From an uncultured Bacilli bacterium (GTDB lineage: Bacteria; Bacillota_I; Bacilli_A; RF39; UBA660): 5,812 nt of DNA. The stretch is taken from the NCBI GenBank assembly GCA_944359735.1, contig CALVTA010000070.1, forward strand, positions 1 through 5,812. Direction: 5' to 3'. How positions within the stretch are numbered: the first letter of the stretch is position 1; each line of letters opens with the position of its first letter. A model generated the notes under the pieces. That model did not search any database. It was given only the letters and a program-made list of their open reading frames with translations, and was not told the DNA's origin. Position numbers and translations under genes: made by a program. Of the stretch, positions 5,297-5,812 are shown one piece after another.

Positions 5297-5320
5297 AGAA
5301 TCTATTATCTTCTTTATTTT
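5281..5320 (+). terminator. Probable terminator of the scpA-scpB operon
   Basis: TAAAGAAGA (5281-5289) and TCTTCTTTA (5308-5316) form a 9-bp perfect stem followed by TTTT. The 5' arm lies in the last scpB codons and the 18-nt loop is longer than ideal, so efficiency may be modest. No other hairpin with a T-run is close by. Confidence 0.5.
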
Positions 5321-5658
5321 CCCCAGTTTAATAATTACCGTATCATAAGATTCATTAATAGTTGAGTAAAGATCAATAATACTAAATAATTGATTAGATA
5401 ATAATTATCAATATATTTAAATTTTTTTGATTGATAAAAATTCTGACATTAAGTCCTAATTTACGAAATTTACTTCAAATTATATTAAGAAAAAATTGAT
5501 CATGATTTTCATTTTCCATTATTATAATGCTACATCCTTTTTATAACTAATCCGGTTATAGCTTCTTTTTTCTTATAAACATAATAAAACCTGCTAAATT
5601 TTAAATTTTATCATATTTTTTAACCATATTTAAGAAAAATATGTTATAATCTATATAT
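5297..5658. other. Gene-free AT-rich intergenic stretch between scpB and tRNA-Leu
   Basis: I see no convincing reading frame here on either strand; all frames are closed at short intervals. Short inverted repeats are present. TTATCAAT (5405-5412) faces ATTGATAA (5430-5437). GATAAT and ATTATC flank one base at 5397-5409. TATAAC (5542-5547) faces GTTATA (5555-5560) and is followed by GCTTCTTTTTTC, which could be a weak plus-strand terminator. In DNA this AT-rich such repeats arise easily, so no function is claimed. The last 40 bases hold the tRNA promoter. Confidence 0.5.
5620..5650 (+). promoter_or_regulatory. Promoter of tRNA-Leu(CAA)
   Basis: A perfect TATAAT (5645-5650) is preceded by TGT, giving the extended -10 motif. 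The best -35 match is TTAACC (5620-5625), 19 nt away, so the extended -10 probably carries most of the strength. It ends 8 bases before the tRNA 5' end, which implies a transcript start at or near the mature end. Confidence 0.7.
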
Positions 5659-5745
5659 GCCTGTATGGTGGAATTGGTAGACACGGTAGACTCAAAATCT
5701 ACTTCTAGTGATAGAGTTCCGGTTCGAGTCCGGATACAGGCACCA
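5659..5745 (+). tRNA. tRNA-Leu (anticodon CAA, reads UUG)
   Basis: The cloverleaf was folded by hand. The acceptor GCCTGTA (5659-5665) pairs perfectly with TACAGGC (5735-5741). The D stem GTG/CAC (5668-5670, 5682-5684) encloses a loop with the invariant GG. The anticodon stem GTAGA/TCTAC (5686-5690, 5698-5702) has loop CTCAAAA with anticodon CAA at 5693-5695. A long variable arm, TCTA-GTGA-TAGA (5704-5715), marks a class II tRNA. The T stem TCCGG/CCGGA encloses TTCGAGT. Discriminator A (5742), typical of tRNA-Leu, is followed by an encoded CCA (5743-5745). All stems are intact, so the gene should be functional. It stands alone, with its own promoter and terminator. Confidence 0.97.
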
Positions 5746-5756
5746 TTGGGAAATCT

Positions 5757-5775
5757 GTTCGAACTATTCGAACTT
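5757..5775 (+). repeat. Tandem 9-bp direct repeat with TTCGAA palindromes
   Basis: TTCGAACTA (5758-5766) is followed directly by TTCGAACTT (5767-5775), 8 of 9 bases identical. Each copy contains the palindrome TTCGAA, extended to GTTCGAAC in the first. It lies between the tRNA 3' end and its terminator, inside the expected precursor trailer. Confidence 0.6.
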
Positions 5776-5785
5776 TTGATATAGG

Positions 5786-5811
5786 AATCAATCAGAAATG
5801 ATTGATTTTTT
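5786..5811 (+). terminator. Rho-independent terminator of tRNA-Leu
   Basis: AATCAATCA (5786-5794) and TGATTGATT (5799-5807) form a perfect 9-bp stem closed by a GAAA tetraloop (5795-5798), followed by TTTT. The hairpin ends about 60 bases after the tRNA CCA, so the precursor has a 3' trailer to be trimmed. Confidence 0.88.
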
Positions 5812-5812
5812 C

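Noticed and set aside
5405..5437. TTATCAAT/ATTGATAA hairpin as a terminator or riboswitch
   Set aside because: There is no T-run after the stem in either direction, and such pairings are expected by chance in DNA this AT-rich.
5497..5625. Decayed minus-strand coding fragment, including a hydrophobic stretch ending in R-K-K-K
   Set aside because: Stops occur every few codons in all frames and no motif is strong enough to name a parent gene.
2266..5660. CRISPR array, insertion sequence or other mobile element
   Set aside because: I found no regularly spaced repeats, terminal inverted repeats, transposase or integrase motifs anywhere in the window.

Overview
The window is strongly AT-rich chromosomal DNA. 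Its AAGGAG-type ribosome binding sites, TTGAnA/TATAAT promoters, Rho-independent terminators and scpA-scpB pair point to a low-GC Gram-positive bacterium (Bacillota or a relative). Every tryptophan in the readable genes is TGG and no intact gene carries an in-frame TGA, so the standard bacterial code applies. A finer taxonomic placement is not supported by the sequence alone.

Layout, left to right. (1) Bases 1-162 are the 3' end of a plus-strand gene resembling the end of a mannose-family PTS EIIA domain, closed by a 12-bp hairpin terminator (171-213) that probably works in both directions. (2) On the minus strand, 230-490 is a start-less remnant of a larger gene. Just upstream of it lies an intact double-SIS sugar-phosphate isomerase/deaminase gene (517-1551) with its own extended -10 promoter. 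(3) A minus-strand FkbM-type methyltransferase gene (1649-2584) follows, ending in an A/T-rich hairpin. (4) Divergent from it is a small plus-strand gene (2671-2861), well initiated but split by a frameshift. (5) A minus-strand pair follows: an RNHCP zinc-ribbon gene (3587-3886) and downstream of it a YdcF/DUF218 gene (2950-3543) with an internal TGA. (6) Divergent from the RNHCP gene is the plus-strand scpA-scpB operon (4014-5296), encoding the kleisin and winged-helix partners of SMC in chromosome segregation. (7) A gene-free stretch of about 360 bases leads to tRNA-Leu(CAA) (5659-5745) and its terminator.

How the parts work together. scpAB and the tRNA are intact housekeeping genes. The PTS fragment and the SIS enzyme fit uptake and catabolism of an amino sugar, but they are convergent and so not one operon. 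The minus-strand accessory stretch shows decay: one truncated remnant, one frameshifted gene and one gene with a nonsense codon, all within about 3.3 kb. I saw no CRISPR array, insertion sequence, phage module or recognisable new defence system. The most interesting points are the broken DUF218 gene, the frameshifted small gene and the isolated FkbM protein with a long N-terminal extension.
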